From: Bacteroides sp.
GTDB lineage: Bacteria > Bacteroidota > Bacteroidia > Bacteroidales > Bacteroidaceae
Reading direction: 5' to 3'
DNA length: 5,491 nucleotides
NCBI GenBank assembly: GCA_030529405.1
Contig: JAUMWZ010000108.1
Coordinates: forward strand, 1 to 5,491
Shown here: positions 5,428 through 5,491 of the stretch, one piece after another
Layout: the number at the start of each line of letters is the position of its first letter
Numbering within the stretch: the stretch's first letter is position 1
Notes under the pieces: model-generated
Told to the model about the DNA's origin: nothing
What the model saw: the letters and a program-made list of their open reading frames with translations, nothing else
The model's database searches: none
Translations under genes and position numbers: made by a program

Positions 5428-5491
5428 TCACGAAAACAAACCTCAATCAACAATGTAACCTTTAATAAACAGCGACTAATTCAAGAACAAT

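Noticed and set aside
5428..5491. Right-edge sequence as the start of another gene
   Set aside because: I saw no open frame with a convincing start, promoter element or hairpin in these 64 bases.

Overview
The window looks like a chromosomal segment of an AT-rich member of the Bacteroidota, most likely order Bacteroidales. The evidence is convergent. The first gene has an 'AQ'-type signal-peptide end typical of the phylum. The sigma-gene neighbour resembles DUF5056, which I know as a Bacteroidales family. The DHFR is Bacteroides-like. There is a TAnnTTTG promoter, and most genes lack a Shine-Dalgarno sequence. Arginine is written mostly as AGA, isoleucine often as ATA, and five of the seven genes end in TAG. 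I cannot name the genus. All recognisable genes are on the + strand, and I see no mobile element, CRISPR array, tRNA or rRNA.

Region 1 (1-1704) is a compact three-gene unit. It holds a signal-peptide-bearing membrane protein (cut by the left edge, DUF6249-like), an ECF RNA polymerase sigma factor 20 bp downstream, and a small two-helix membrane protein (DUF5056-like). The last overlaps the sigma gene by 8 bp and is preceded by the window's only good Shine-Dalgarno sequence. A long hairpin with a T-tract (1652-1703) ends the unit. The arrangement suggests a membrane-controlled sigma factor, with the small protein as the best candidate anti-sigma factor; this is inference.

Region 2 (1705-3158) is a single transcription unit. 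A Bacteroidota-type promoter (1727-1757) lies just upstream of a 10-bp palindrome at the predicted transcription start. A cardiolipin-synthase-like phospholipase D protein follows; it starts at TTG, has two HKD motifs and an apparent signal peptide, and ends at a strong intrinsic terminator (3109-3158).

Region 3 (3159-3373) is non-coding. It contains imperfect hairpins and a weak promoter candidate for the next gene.

Region 4 (3374-4796) carries thymidylate synthase (thyA) and dihydrofolate reductase (folA) 124 bp apart. They are metabolic partners: ThyA oxidises methylene-THF to DHF while making dTMP, and FolA reduces DHF back to THF. The DHFR has Tyr where the near-invariant active-site-loop Trp is expected, with Trp one residue later.

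Region 5 (4797-5491) holds a GNAT-type acetyltransferase with an atypical acetyl-CoA loop. The last 64 bases contain nothing I can identify.

Most of the window is ordinary core metabolism. The parts most worth attention are the sigma-factor module and the unusual N-terminus of the phospholipase D protein.
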